Below are positions 33,262 through 41,816 of a DNA stretch of 64,000 nucleotides, piece after piece. How positions within the stretch are numbered: the first letter of the stretch is position 1; the number at the start of each line of letters is the position of its first letter. This stretch comes from CAWKKW01 sp963850345. GTDB lineage: Bacteria > Acidobacteriota > Terriglobia > Terriglobales > Acidobacteriaceae. Location of the stretch: NCBI GenBank assembly GCA_963850345.1, contig CAWKKW010000005.1, forward strand, positions 806,001-870,000, written 5' to 3'. Position numbers and translations under genes: made by a program. The notes beneath the pieces were generated by a model. It worked only from the letters and a program-made list of their open reading frames with translations, did no database searches and was not told the DNA's origin.

Positions 33262-34869
33262 ATGATTTCAGTCAGTAATGTGAGCATGCGCTACGGCGCC
33301 AAAGTACTGTTCGAAGACGTCTCGGTGAATTTCATCACCGGGCGGCGCTATGGATTGACGGGCCCCAATGGGGCCGGCAAGTCCACGTTCATGAAGGTTT
33401 TGACCGGCGAGCTGGATGCCCAGAAGGGTTCAGTGGTGCGGCCGAAGAAGGTGGGCGTGCTGCGCCAGGATCAATACGCATTCGACGCCTACCGCGTGAT
33501 CGACACCGTGATCATGGGCAATAAAGGCTTGTGGGCGGCGCTTGAAGAGCGCGACAAAATTTATGAGAAGCACGATCTGACGGACGATGACGGCATGCGC
33601 CTGGGCGAGCTCGAAGGCATCGTCGGCGAAGAAGATGGCTACACCGCGGAGAGCGACGCGGCGGTGCTGCTGCAGGGGCTCGACATTCCCGACGAGCTGC
33701 ACGATCGCAAGATGAGCGAGCTGCAGGGCGGGCAGAAGGTGCGAGTGCTGCTGGCGCAGGCGCTGTTTGGCAAGCCACAGGCACTGTTACTTGACGAGCC
33801 TACCAATTACCTGGATTTGGATTCGATTCACTGGCTGCAGGATTTCCTGGTGCGCTTTGAAGGTACGCTGATCACGATTTCGCACGACCGGCATTTCCTG
33901 AACAGCATCAGCACGCACACCGCCGATATCGACTACCAGACGATCATCATCTACGCCGGCGGTTACGACGACATGGTGATGGCGAAGACGCAGATTCGGT
34001 CGACGCTGGAGTCAGCCAACGCGCAGCGCGAGAAGAAGATTGCGCAGTTGAATGAGTTCATCGCGCGATTCGCAGCCGGTACGCGATCGAGCCAGGTGAC
34101 CAGCCGCAAGAAGGAAGTGGAGCGGCTGCAGACGAGCGAGTTGGCGCGGTCCAATATTCAACGCCCCTACATTCGCTTCGATCAGTTGCGGCCCTCGGGC
34201 AAGCATGCGCTGGAGTTTGAAGGAATTCGCAAGAGCTACGGTGACGAGACGGTGATCGAGAGCTTCAGCGCAGCGGTCATGCGCGGCGAAAAGGTCTGCC
34301 TGATGGGCCGTAACGGCCAGGGCAAGACCACGCTGCTGAAGTCGCTGCTCTCGGGGGAGAAGTACCTGGCAGAGCCGGACTTCACACTGGATGGCGGAAC
34401 GATCAAGTGGGGACACGAGGCGCAGATCGGCTACTTTCCGCAGGACCACACCGGTTCGATCGAGAAGGGCTTGACCGTCTCTGACTGGCTGCACCAATTC
34501 GATCCGAAGGTGACGAAGGAGGAGATTCGCGGGCTGCTGGGGCAGATGCTGTTTAGCGGCGAAGAGGGGTTGAAGCCGACGGCGGCACTGTCCGGCGGCG
34601 AGACTGCGCGTTTGCTCTTTTGCAAGCTGATGCTGCAGAAGCCGAACTTTCTCATCCTGGACGAGCCGACGAACCACCTGGATCTGGAGTCAATTAACGC
34701 GCTGAACATTGCCATACAACGTTACGAGGGCACGGTGCTGCTGGTGACCCACGACCACGACCTGGTGGATGAAGTCGCGACCCGGATCTGGCATTTTGAA
34801 CATGGCGAGATTGAGGACTTCAAAGGCCCGTACGAAGAGTACATGGCGGCGATGGCGACCGCGCGGTAG
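33262..34869 (+). CDS. ybiT: ABC-F family ATPase, YbiT-like
   Basis: A soluble twin-ATPase ABC-F protein of 535 residues, a family that acts on ribosomes. The first Walker A is GPNGAGKSTFMK, with VLRQDQYAFD downstream as in YbiT, signature LQGGQKVR and Walker B LLLDEPTNYLDLDS. The second site has GRNGQGKTTLLK, LSGGETAR and LILDEPTNHLDLES. The linker between the two (about residues 235-310) is charged and helical, as in the P-site tRNA interaction motif. No membrane segments, so not a transporter. Whether it is a translation factor or gives antibiotic protection cannot be read from sequence. A second ABC-F gene follows 80 bases downstream. Confidence 0.88.
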   Translation: MISVSNVSMRYGAKVLFEDVSVNFITGRRYGLTGPNGAGKSTFMKVLTGELDAQKGSVVRPKKVGVLRQDQYAFDAYRVIDTVIMGNKGLWAALEERDKIYEKHDLTDDDGMRLGELEGIVGEEDGYTAESDAAVLLQGLDIPDELHDRKMSELQGGQKVRVLLAQALFGKPQALLLDEPTNYLDLDSIHWLQDFLVRFEGTLITISHDRHFLNSISTHTADIDYQTIIIYAGGYDDMVMAKTQIRSTLESANAQREKKIAQLNEFIARFAAGTRSSQVTSRKKEVERLQTSELARSNIQRPYIRFDQLRPSGKHALEFEGIRKSYGDETVIESFSAAVMRGEKVCLMGRNGQGKTTLLKSLLSGEKYLAEPDFTLDGGTIKWGHEAQIGYFPQDHTGSIEKGLTVSDWLHQFDPKVTKEEIRGLLGQMLFSGEEGLKPTAALSGGETARLLFCKLMLQKPNFLILDEPTNHLDLESINALNIAIQRYEGTVLLVTHDHDLVDEVATRIWHFEHGEIEDFKGPYEEYMAAMATAR

Positions 34870-34949
34870 CAGCCAGCATTTGGGCAAAGATGCGGCACTT
34901 ACTCCTGTCCGCATCGACTTATCAACCAAGTTAGAGGAAGCAGCAGCCA

Positions 34950-36746
34950 TTGGCACCGATTCTGAACGCGCAAAGCCTGTCGAAGTCATTCGGGCCGACG
35001 ACTCTCTTTCGTGACATTTCGTTCACCATCAATGAAGGAGACCGCATCGGCCTGATCGGGCCGAATGGCTCGGGCAAATCGACGCTGCTGCGCATTCTTG
35101 CCGGCGACGTGGAGCCGGACAGCGGTGAGCTAGCGGCACGCAAGCGCGCGCGCATGAGCTTCGTGGAGCAGGACTCGCAGTTCAAGCCGGGCATCTCGGT
35201 GAGAACGGTGCTGGTGGATGCGCTGGAACGGAACGGAATTTCAGAAGGCGAGTGGGAAGGCAGGCTGCGGGAGACGCTGGGCCGGGCGGGATTTGAAGAT
35301 TTTGATGCTGAGGCGGTTACGTTCTCTGGCGGCTGGCGGAAACGCCTGGCCATCGCTGAAGCTCTGGTGCAGCGGCCCGATGTACTACTGCTGGACGAGC
35401 CCACCAATCATCTTGATTTAGCCGGAATCGAGTGGCTGGAGCAGTTGCTGCTCGAGTCCTCGTTTGCATGCGTGGTGGTCAGCCACGATCGCTACTTCCT
35501 TGAGAACGTAGCAACGCAGATGGCAGAGCTCAATCGGGCATATCCAGACGGAGTGCTGCGGGTCATCGGAAACTACAGCGAATTTCTGGAGAAGAAAGAA
35601 GCCTTTCTGGAGGCGCAATCAAAGCGCCAGGATGCGCTCGAAAACCGGGTGCGCATCGAGAAGGAGTGGTTGCGGCGCGGTCCCAAGGCCCGCACCACGA
35701 AGTCAAAGGCGAGGATCGATCGGGCCAATGAGTTGATCGGCGAACTGTCGCAGATGGACGCGCGCAGCCGCACCAGCAGCGTGGGCATCGATTTCGTAGC
35801 AACGGAGCGGCAGACTAAGCGGCTGGTGGAGTTAATCGACGTAAGCTACGCAATCGGCGAGCGGCAACTCTTCAGCGATTTGAACTTTGTGATTACGGCA
35901 GGAACGCGCGTGGGGCTGGTGGGGCCGAACGGCAGCGGAAAAACGACGATGCTGCGGCTGCTTCGTGGAGAGAACGAACCCACCACCGGGGAGATCAAGC
36001 GGGCGAATTCCCTGAGGATTGTCTACTTCGATCAAAACCGTGAACTCGACGGAAATCAGACATTGCGGCGAGCGTTGGCTCCGGACAGCGATTCGGTGAT
36101 CTACCAGGATCGCGTGATTCACGTGGCGTCGTGGGCTTCGCGGTTTCTTTTTACCGGAGAGCAGTTGAATCAACCGGTGCATCGCTTGTCTGGCGGAGAG
36201 CGGGCGCGGGTCTTGATTGCAAATTTGATGTTACAGCCGGCCGACTTACTGTTACTGGATGAGCCCACGAACGACCTGGACATCGGGACGCTTGAAATAT
36301 TGGAAGAGAGTCTGCTCGAGTACCCCGGCGCATTGGTTCTGGTGACACACGATCGATATATGCTCGACAGGATTTCGACCGTGGTGCTTGGGCTGGATGG
36401 CCAGGGCGGCGCAGAGCGATTTGCCGATTACAGCCAGTGGGAAGTGTGGCAAGCGGATCAGCGGCGGGGCAAGCCGAAGGAGCCTGCCAAGCAGGAGAAG
36501 CCGATAGCCGCTGCGTCTTCCAAGAAGAAGCTCTCCTATCTCGAAGCACGGGAGTACGCCAGCATCGAGGATCGAGTGATGGCAGCGGAAGAGATCCTGC
36601 AGGCGAAGCGCCATACCCTGGAAGATCCGGCAGTAGCGACCGATGCTGGACGGTTACAGCTTGCACTGGCGGCGCTGGATGAGGCGCAGGCGCATGCTGA
36701 CGCGCTCTACGCGCGTTGGGCGGAGTTGGAAGCCAAGCAGGCTTGA
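34950..36746 (+). CDS. uup: ABC-F family ATPase, Uup-like
   Basis: A 598-residue twin-ATPase ABC-F protein. The first site has GPNGSGKSTLLR, FSGGWRKRL and LLDEPTNHLDL; the second has GPNGSGKTTMLR, LSGGERARV and LLDEPTNDLDI. After the second ATPase comes a charged C-terminal coiled coil (about residues 525-598, SYLEAREYASIEDR through YARWAELEA), the hallmark of Uup, which is linked to ribosome/DNA-related quality control. Start is TTG at 34950 with AGAGGAAG upstream. Adjacent to the YbiT-like gene; the pair may be expressed together. Confidence 0.9.
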   Translation: MAPILNAQSLSKSFGPTTLFRDISFTINEGDRIGLIGPNGSGKSTLLRILAGDVEPDSGELAARKRARMSFVEQDSQFKPGISVRTVLVDALERNGISEGEWEGRLRETLGRAGFEDFDAEAVTFSGGWRKRLAIAEALVQRPDVLLLDEPTNHLDLAGIEWLEQLLLESSFACVVVSHDRYFLENVATQMAELNRAYPDGVLRVIGNYSEFLEKKEAFLEAQSKRQDALENRVRIEKEWLRRGPKARTTKSKARIDRANELIGELSQMDARSRTSSVGIDFVATERQTKRLVELIDVSYAIGERQLFSDLNFVITAGTRVGLVGPNGSGKTTMLRLLRGENEPTTGEIKRANSLRIVYFDQNRELDGNQTLRRALAPDSDSVIYQDRVIHVASWASRFLFTGEQLNQPVHRLSGGERARVLIANLMLQPADLLLLDEPTNDLDIGTLEILEESLLEYPGALVLVTHDRYMLDRISTVVLGLDGQGGAERFADYSQWEVWQADQRRGKPKEPAKQEKPIAAASSKKKLSYLEAREYASIEDRVMAAEEILQAKRHTLEDPAVATDAGRLQLALAALDEAQAHADALYARWAELEAKQA

Positions 36747-36854
36747 ACTTACCAGCCTCCGCGCGCGCGAGTGGCACTTACTCGACTTGCTGATAAGCTT
36801 GGTGAGCGATGTGACACCGAACTGGTGGCCTGAGTCGGCCCTTAACCACCTGGG

Positions 36855-37295
36855 TCAAATCCGAAAGTAATCCGGCCGCCAGCTCTGGATCGCCTTCTTA
36901 ATCTCTGCCGGGGGCAGATTCTCGTTCAGCGTCCTGTCGACCAGCGGGACGATCTCGGCATCCGAGGCAAATCGTAACGCAATCAGTTGCCTTTCTGTCA
37001 GCTCAGGGATTCGTGCGGCCAGAGGAGCCGGAAGGAGAGCGGCCAGGCGCAAGCGCTCTTCAAGGCGGATGACGCGATCCTGCACGCGGAGAGCATAGAC
37101 TCGCGTAAGAGTAACGAGCACGACCAGAATCAAACTGATGAGAACGAGGAAATGGTGGACCACACTGTGCAAGTGGCGGAACAGTGCCCAGACACTCCAC
37201 AGAAAGAGAATGATCGACAGGGGCGCAAGGAAGAAGTGAAACCAGGGGTCGAGGCGGACGTGATTGGCGAGGGTCTGCGGCTTTCTTTCGTTCAT
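36855..37295 (-). CDS. DUF6526 family membrane protein
   Basis: A 146-residue protein beginning MNERKPQTLANHVRLDPWFH, the typical start of the DUF6526 family. Two hydrophobic segments (about 21-41 and 48-68) are followed by a soluble helical C-terminal part with RVQDRVIRLEERLRL and ending SWRPDYFRI. Function unknown. AAGGA lies seven bases before the ATG; a longer frame exists upstream without similarity. It lies 40 bases behind the GH32 gene on the same strand. Confidence 0.8.
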   Translation of the reverse strand: MNERKPQTLANHVRLDPWFHFFLAPLSIILFLWSVWALFRHLHSVVHHFLVLISLILVVLVTLTRVYALRVQDRVIRLEERLRLAALLPAPLAARIPELTERQLIALRFASDAEIVPLVDRTLNENLPPAEIKKAIQSWRPDYFRI

Positions 37296-37335
37296 GATCG
37301 TTCCTTCGTTGTTCCTGGGGCCGAGTGAGTATGCG

Positions 37336-38760
37336 TTAGCTGGTGAGCCTGTCGCTGGAGATCGGCTGCATGTCAAACAGAGTTACACGCAAGTTATTCG
37401 CAGCTTCAGACGGTTGAACGACGACCTGCAAGGGCGATGCAGGACGGGAATAGATGCGGGCAGTGATCGCGACGCGACGGTTTGCGTAGACCTCGAGGAG
37501 GGACCCATCGAGGTAGGCGTCGATCTCCAGCGCTTCGCTTTTGACGGCGAGCGGAGCGGAGATGCCGCTCACGCTCAGCTCATGACCGGGCTTGTCAGGC
37601 TGATATGCAATGGTCGTGAAGGCTGCGGCTGTTTCGCCTTGCGGCTGCAGCGAGACGCTGAACGGACTGGCGGCGGCGGTTCGTAACTGCAGAAGGCCGG
37701 ATAGGTTCTGGATCAGGTGCTGGGCACGGGCATTCGACTTGCCGGAAGGGATCGCGCGAGGCTTCCCTTGCAGTTGAGCAATGGCGGCGATGGGCTCGAT
37801 GCGCAGCGTGCCATCGGGTCCGATGCTGAGTTTTCGCGGCAGGGTCATCGATCCGGACCAGCCTGCGGCCTTCTGCTCATCGACCGAGCGAGTCTCGGGA
37901 GTCCATCCCCAGAGAATGCGGTTGCCGTGCGCGTCGAGCATGCTCTTGGGCGCGTAATAGGAACCGTAGTCGAGCACACTGCGCTTCTCTTCGTGGAAGC
38001 GATGATCGGAGTAACTGCCTACGACCCAGTAGACGATGCGTTCGGTGGAGTAGAGCAAAACGTGCTTGCCGTCGAGCGCGAAGAAGTCGGGGCACTCCCA
38101 CATCTCTCCGCTGTCGACGGGATCCTTGGTGGCCTTACCGTTCCATGTACCCTCAGCGAGGGTGTGCAGGTAATCCCATTGGCGCAGGTTTTGCGATCGG
38201 TAGAGAAGGACGGCCCCACCTTTTTTGGCGAAGCCAGAGCCGATGCCAAGGTACCAACCGTCGTCTTCGCGCCAGGGGCAGGGATCGCGAAAGCCGGTGA
38301 CCTGGACGCCCGGCGGCGGCGAGGCGATGACCGGCTTGGGATCTTTCTTCCAAGTGAGCAGATTGTCGCTTGTGGAAGTGGCGAGGCACTGCACCTCGGG
38401 CGTGACGCCGGTGTAGATGAGGGTGGGGACGCCGTTGTCGAGTACGGCGCTGCCGGTGAAACAGCCGTCCCAATCGGGGCCGCCGGGCGTGGGCGCAAGG
38501 GCAATGGGCAGATGCTTCCAGTGAACCATGTCGGGGCTGACGGCATGCCCCCAGTGCATGGTGCCCCAGAAAGCTCCGTGGGGATTGTATTGATAGAAGA
38601 CGTGGTACTGGCCGCGGTAGTAGATAGGGCCGTTGGGGTCATTCATCCAGTTGGCCGAGGGGAGCAGGTGGTATTGGGGCCGAAGGATATCGTGAGCCAA
38701 CTTTTCGCGCAGTGCATCGGCGTTCGGCGGCAAGCAGCGTGAAATGGCGCGGGCCCGCAA
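37336..38760 (-). CDS. Glycoside hydrolase family 32 (beta-fructosidase: invertase/levanase/inulinase-like)
   Basis: Hydrolyses beta-fructofuranosides such as sucrose or fructans. The five-blade propeller motifs are clear: WMNDPNGPIYY (nucleophile Asp), FYQYNPHGAFWG, FTGSAV, FRDPCPW (transition-state Asp) and EMWECPDFFAL (acid/base Glu). A beta-sandwich C-terminal region ends the protein. The only start in this frame is a TTG at 38760 with no Shine-Dalgarno. A Tat signal peptide with a strong ribosome site lies just upstream in the other frame, so the active enzyme was probably exported and this copy is frameshifted (or the base call is wrong). Precise substrate unassigned. Confidence 0.88.
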   Translation of the reverse strand: MRARAISRCLPPNADALREKLAHDILRPQYHLLPSANWMNDPNGPIYYRGQYHVFYQYNPHGAFWGTMHWGHAVSPDMVHWKHLPIALAPTPGGPDWDGCFTGSAVLDNGVPTLIYTGVTPEVQCLATSTSDNLLTWKKDPKPVIASPPPGVQVTGFRDPCPWREDDGWYLGIGSGFAKKGGAVLLYRSQNLRQWDYLHTLAEGTWNGKATKDPVDSGEMWECPDFFALDGKHVLLYSTERIVYWVVGSYSDHRFHEEKRSVLDYGSYYAPKSMLDAHGNRILWGWTPETRSVDEQKAAGWSGSMTLPRKLSIGPDGTLRIEPIAAIAQLQGKPRAIPSGKSNARAQHLIQNLSGLLQLRTAAASPFSVSLQPQGETAAAFTTIAYQPDKPGHELSVSGISAPLAVKSEALEIDAYLDGSLLEVYANRRVAITARIYSRPASPLQVVVQPSEAANNLRVTLFDMQPISSDRLTS

Positions 38761-38863
38761 AGGTCGCCAGCGAAGAGGCGAGAGCGGACGGCACTCCGGC
38801 GGTGAGTCCTGCGGCTCCGATGCCTTGTAGAAATCTGCGTCTGGTGGATCTGCTATGGTGCAT
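38639..38863 (-). pseudogene. Frameshifted 5' end of the GH32 gene: Tat signal peptide
   Basis: This frame begins at ATG 38863 with AAGGAG six bases upstream and encodes a twin-arginine leader: STRRRFLQGIGAAGL, a hydrophobic stretch and an ALASS cleavage-like site. It runs on past 38760, where the GH32 frame opens one base out of phase, and stops at 38639 without any known domain. The coding sense passes from this frame to the GH32 frame near 38700-38760, so a net one-base change is needed to join them. Confidence 0.75.
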
Positions 38864-39047
38864 GCCTGCTCCTTGCAGCACAGAGTCTAGCAGGCGGGAC
38901 GCCAAAGCCGCAGTCACTCCACAGGCAGGCGTGGAAGGAAAGAGGCGCTGACCCGGTTGCAGGCCGTTTCCGCGCATCTCATCATTGGAAATTTAGCTAC
39001 TCACGTTGGTAAGTCCAACGGAGATGGCATAAGGCGGCAAAGAAGGC

Positions 39048-40916
39048 ATGCATTTAGCAGACTGGCTCCTCGCCGATCTTCGGCTTCCCAAGGGCATTCA
39101 GGGTAAGCCAGACGAAGAGCATCCGTGGTGGCGGGTGATGTGCCTGACCGGCGTCGACTATTTCTCGACGCTGGGTTATCAGCCCGGCATCGCCTTTCTT
39201 GCGGCCGGTGCGCTGTCGCCTTTGGCTACTCTCATCCTGGTACTGGTAACGCTGTTTGCGGCGCTGCCGGTGTATCACCGCGTTGCCAGCGCCAGTCCGA
39301 ATGGACAGGGCAGCATTGCCATGCTTGAGAAGCTATTCCCTCGGTGGAAGGGAAAGGCGTTTGTGCTGGTGCTGCTCGGATTCGCGACTACCGACTTCAT
39401 CATCACCATGACGCTCTCGGCCGCTGATGCCGCCGCGCACTTCACGCACAACCCGTTCACGCCACACTGGATGAGCAGCCAGATGGCGGTCACGCTGTTG
39501 CTGCTGGCGATCCTGGGCGGAATTTTTCTGAAGGGCTTTAAGGAAGCGATCGGCATTGCGGTCATTCTCGTCGGCATCTACCTGCTGCTGAATGCGGTGG
39601 TGACGGTGGATGCGCTCTATCTAGTCTTTCGGCATCCGCATGTATTTGTCGCCTGGAAGCGCGCGATCTATGAACACCACGGCAGTATCTTCGGCATGAT
39701 CGGCATTTGTCTCATTCTGTTTCCTAAGCTGGCCTTGGGGCTTTCGGGCTTTGAAACGGGAGTGGCGGTGATGCCGTTGATCGAAGGCGAGTCGGTCGCT
39801 ACTCGCATCAAGCACACGCGCCAGCTGCTGACCACGGCGGCCTTGATCATGAGCGTATTTCTAATTGCCACCAGCGTGGTGACGACTCTGCTGATCCCTG
39901 CGGAGGCCTTTAAAGACGGCGGCCCGGCGAACGGACGCGCGATGGCGTTCCTTGCACACCAGAATCTCGGGAACATCTTCGGTTCGGTGTATGACATCAG
40001 CACAATTCTGATTCTGGCGTTTGCCGGAGCATCGGCGATGGCGGGGCTGCTGAACCTGATTCCGCGGTATCTGCCGCGGTTTGGAATGGCGCCGGAGTGG
40101 GCACTGGCGTCGCGGCCGCTGGTGCTGGTGTTCATGGGCATTGCCTTTACGGTCACGCTGCTGTTTCACGCGAACGTGGATGCGCAAGGGGGCGCCTATG
40201 CGACCGGCGTGCTGGTGTTGATCACATCTGCCGCAGTAGCGGTGACGATTTCGGTCTGGAATCAAAGAATTAAATGGGCCTTTCTCCTGATGGCGCTGGT
40301 GTTCGTTTACACCACGGTGCTGAACGTATGGGAGCGGCCGGAAGGCATCAAGATCGCCTCGTTCTTTATCTTCGCTACGATCGCGACCTCGCTGGTGTCG
40401 AGAGCGATGCGTTCGACGGAGTTGCGGGTCACCGGCATTCAACTCGATCAGTTGGCGAAGACACTGATCGACGAAGATCACTCTCGCTTGATTCGACTGG
40501 TGGCGCGAAGACCACGGCCTGAGACCGAAGAGGCCTTGGATGAGGTGGACTCAAAGGTGAGGTATTTTCATAACCTGACTTCGGAGGATTGCCTCTATTT
40601 CTTTGAAGTAGAGCGCGGCGACTCGTCGGAATTTTCAGAGCAGCTTGCGGTGACAGGAGAACGAGTCGGCAAGCATCGCGTGCTGCGAGCGCGCAGCCCG
40701 GTGGTGGCAAATGCGATTGCAGCGCTGCTGATTCATCTTGAGAACGAGACGGGCAAAGCGCCGCATGCTTATTTCAAGTGGCATGAGGGGAATCCCATAG
40801 CAAACCTGTTCGCGTTCTTATTCTTCGGAGAAGGCGATACGGCTCCGCTGGCACACGAAGTGCTGCGCCGCGCGGTGCAGGATCCGAAGCACCGGCCGGT
40901 GATCCACGTAAGTTAG
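39048..40916 (+). CDS. APC-superfamily permease with C-terminal soluble domain
   Basis: A 622-residue inner-membrane transporter with about 12 hydrophobic segments in residues 25-455. The N-terminal VDYFSTLGYQPGIAF is the broken first helix of the APC fold, and FPKLALGLSGFETGVAVMPL is the sixth-helix region. The last 165 residues (from about STELRVTG) are soluble and include RPRPETEEALDEVDSKVRYF and NPIANLFAFLFFGEGDTAP. The substrate is unknown: amino acids are the default for the family, but potassium-transporting relatives exist. No neighbouring gene helps. Confidence 0.85.
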   Translation: MHLADWLLADLRLPKGIQGKPDEEHPWWRVMCLTGVDYFSTLGYQPGIAFLAAGALSPLATLILVLVTLFAALPVYHRVASASPNGQGSIAMLEKLFPRWKGKAFVLVLLGFATTDFIITMTLSAADAAAHFTHNPFTPHWMSSQMAVTLLLLAILGGIFLKGFKEAIGIAVILVGIYLLLNAVVTVDALYLVFRHPHVFVAWKRAIYEHHGSIFGMIGICLILFPKLALGLSGFETGVAVMPLIEGESVATRIKHTRQLLTTAALIMSVFLIATSVVTTLLIPAEAFKDGGPANGRAMAFLAHQNLGNIFGSVYDISTILILAFAGASAMAGLLNLIPRYLPRFGMAPEWALASRPLVLVFMGIAFTVTLLFHANVDAQGGAYATGVLVLITSAAVAVTISVWNQRIKWAFLLMALVFVYTTVLNVWERPEGIKIASFFIFATIATSLVSRAMRSTELRVTGIQLDQLAKTLIDEDHSRLIRLVARRPRPETEEALDEVDSKVRYFHNLTSEDCLYFFEVERGDSSEFSEQLAVTGERVGKHRVLRARSPVVANAIAALLIHLENETGKAPHAYFKWHEGNPIANLFAFLFFGEGDTAPLAHEVLRRAVQDPKHRPVIHVS

Positions 40917-41041
40917 GTGAGCTGAAACTGTGTGCGCAGGCGGAGGGTCTGCCAACCTGGTGCGAAGCTACGAGAGGCTCGAGTCGCACTTGCAATCGAC
41001 GAGCGAAACCAGGAGAGATGCCGTGGTCTGCGGGGCAGGAA

Positions 41042-41065
41042 TGCGGCGCGGATGCGCGCGCCGCA
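41042..41065. terminator. GC-rich hairpin between converging genes
   Basis: TGCGGCGCG (41042-41050) pairs perfectly with CGCGCCGCA (41057-41065) around GATGCG, in the gap between the APC permease and the cytochrome c gene. No U-tract on either side. Confidence 0.4.
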
Positions 41066-41082
41066 CTCGTTGCGCTGCGCGG

Positions 41083-41643
41083 TTATTGTCCGGGAGTTGC
41101 GGGTGGAATGGCGCGGAGATATTCGTAGATTGCGCGAATATCGTGGTCGGACATGCTCTGGTACGTCGGCCAGGGCATAACCTGCAACAGCGGACTGATC
41201 TGCGGATGAAGCTTATCGAGGTCTTCCCCGGTACGGAGAATGTGCAGAAATTCCTTATAGGTGCGACCGGCGGGAAGGCCGTTTTCAGGAGTGAGGTTTC
41301 TGGAGATAAACGGTCCGAAGAGTTGGCCGCCGGCGAGATAGTGAGCGGAGTTCACTTTCTTGGGAAGACCGTGGAACGGATCTCCGGAGGGAAGGTAGGA
41401 CGGATTGGTGTGGCAATCGTTGCACCCTCCGACCGCATTCACGAGATAGGAGCCAAGCCCCACCAGGTCGTGGTTTTTATGGTGCAGGTCGAGGGGAACG
41501 GGGGCGATGGCAAAACCGCGCTCGATGCGGGAGCGGTCGGATTGACGGGAGTCTTCGTCATCATGTTCAGCAAGGGCCAGGGTACCTTTCGCTGACATGG
41601 CAATGAGCATGATCGTTGCCAGGGCGAGGGGAATTCGCTTCAT
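41083..41643 (-). CDS. Exported monohaem cytochrome c
   Basis: A 186-residue periplasmic electron carrier. The signal peptide covers about residues 1-25. The haem site is GSYLVNAVGGCNDCHTNP, one CxxCH motif. The C-terminal helix region VMPWPTYQSMSDHDIRAIYEYLRAIP, with the axial-Met candidate VMPW, resembles alcohol-dehydrogenase-type and other single-haem class I cytochromes. No dehydrogenase or oxidase subunit is adjacent, so its electron partners are unknown. Confidence 0.88.
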   Translation of the reverse strand: MKRIPLALATIMLIAMSAKGTLALAEHDDEDSRQSDRSRIERGFAIAPVPLDLHHKNHDLVGLGSYLVNAVGGCNDCHTNPSYLPSGDPFHGLPKKVNSAHYLAGGQLFGPFISRNLTPENGLPAGRTYKEFLHILRTGEDLDKLHPQISPLLQVMPWPTYQSMSDHDIRAIYEYLRAIPPATPGQ

Positions 41644-41816
41644 TGTGTGGGACCTCTACTTCGCACGGGCCGTGGGTTTGCGCTCATGATCGTAGCCAAC
41701 GGACCGATTGGCGAAGGTACGATAAGCGCTTGCCCGTGCTGCGGAAGAATGCCAGTGATGCTTCTCTATGTCAAGAGGAATAACCCAACCCGACTAACTT
41801 TCCTAGTTAAAAGGAA

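Noticed and set aside
38864..39047. c-di-AMP (ydaO) riboswitch before the APC permease
   Set aside because: Only a five-base GTTGG/CCAAC hairpin is visible; the conserved ydaO core is not present.
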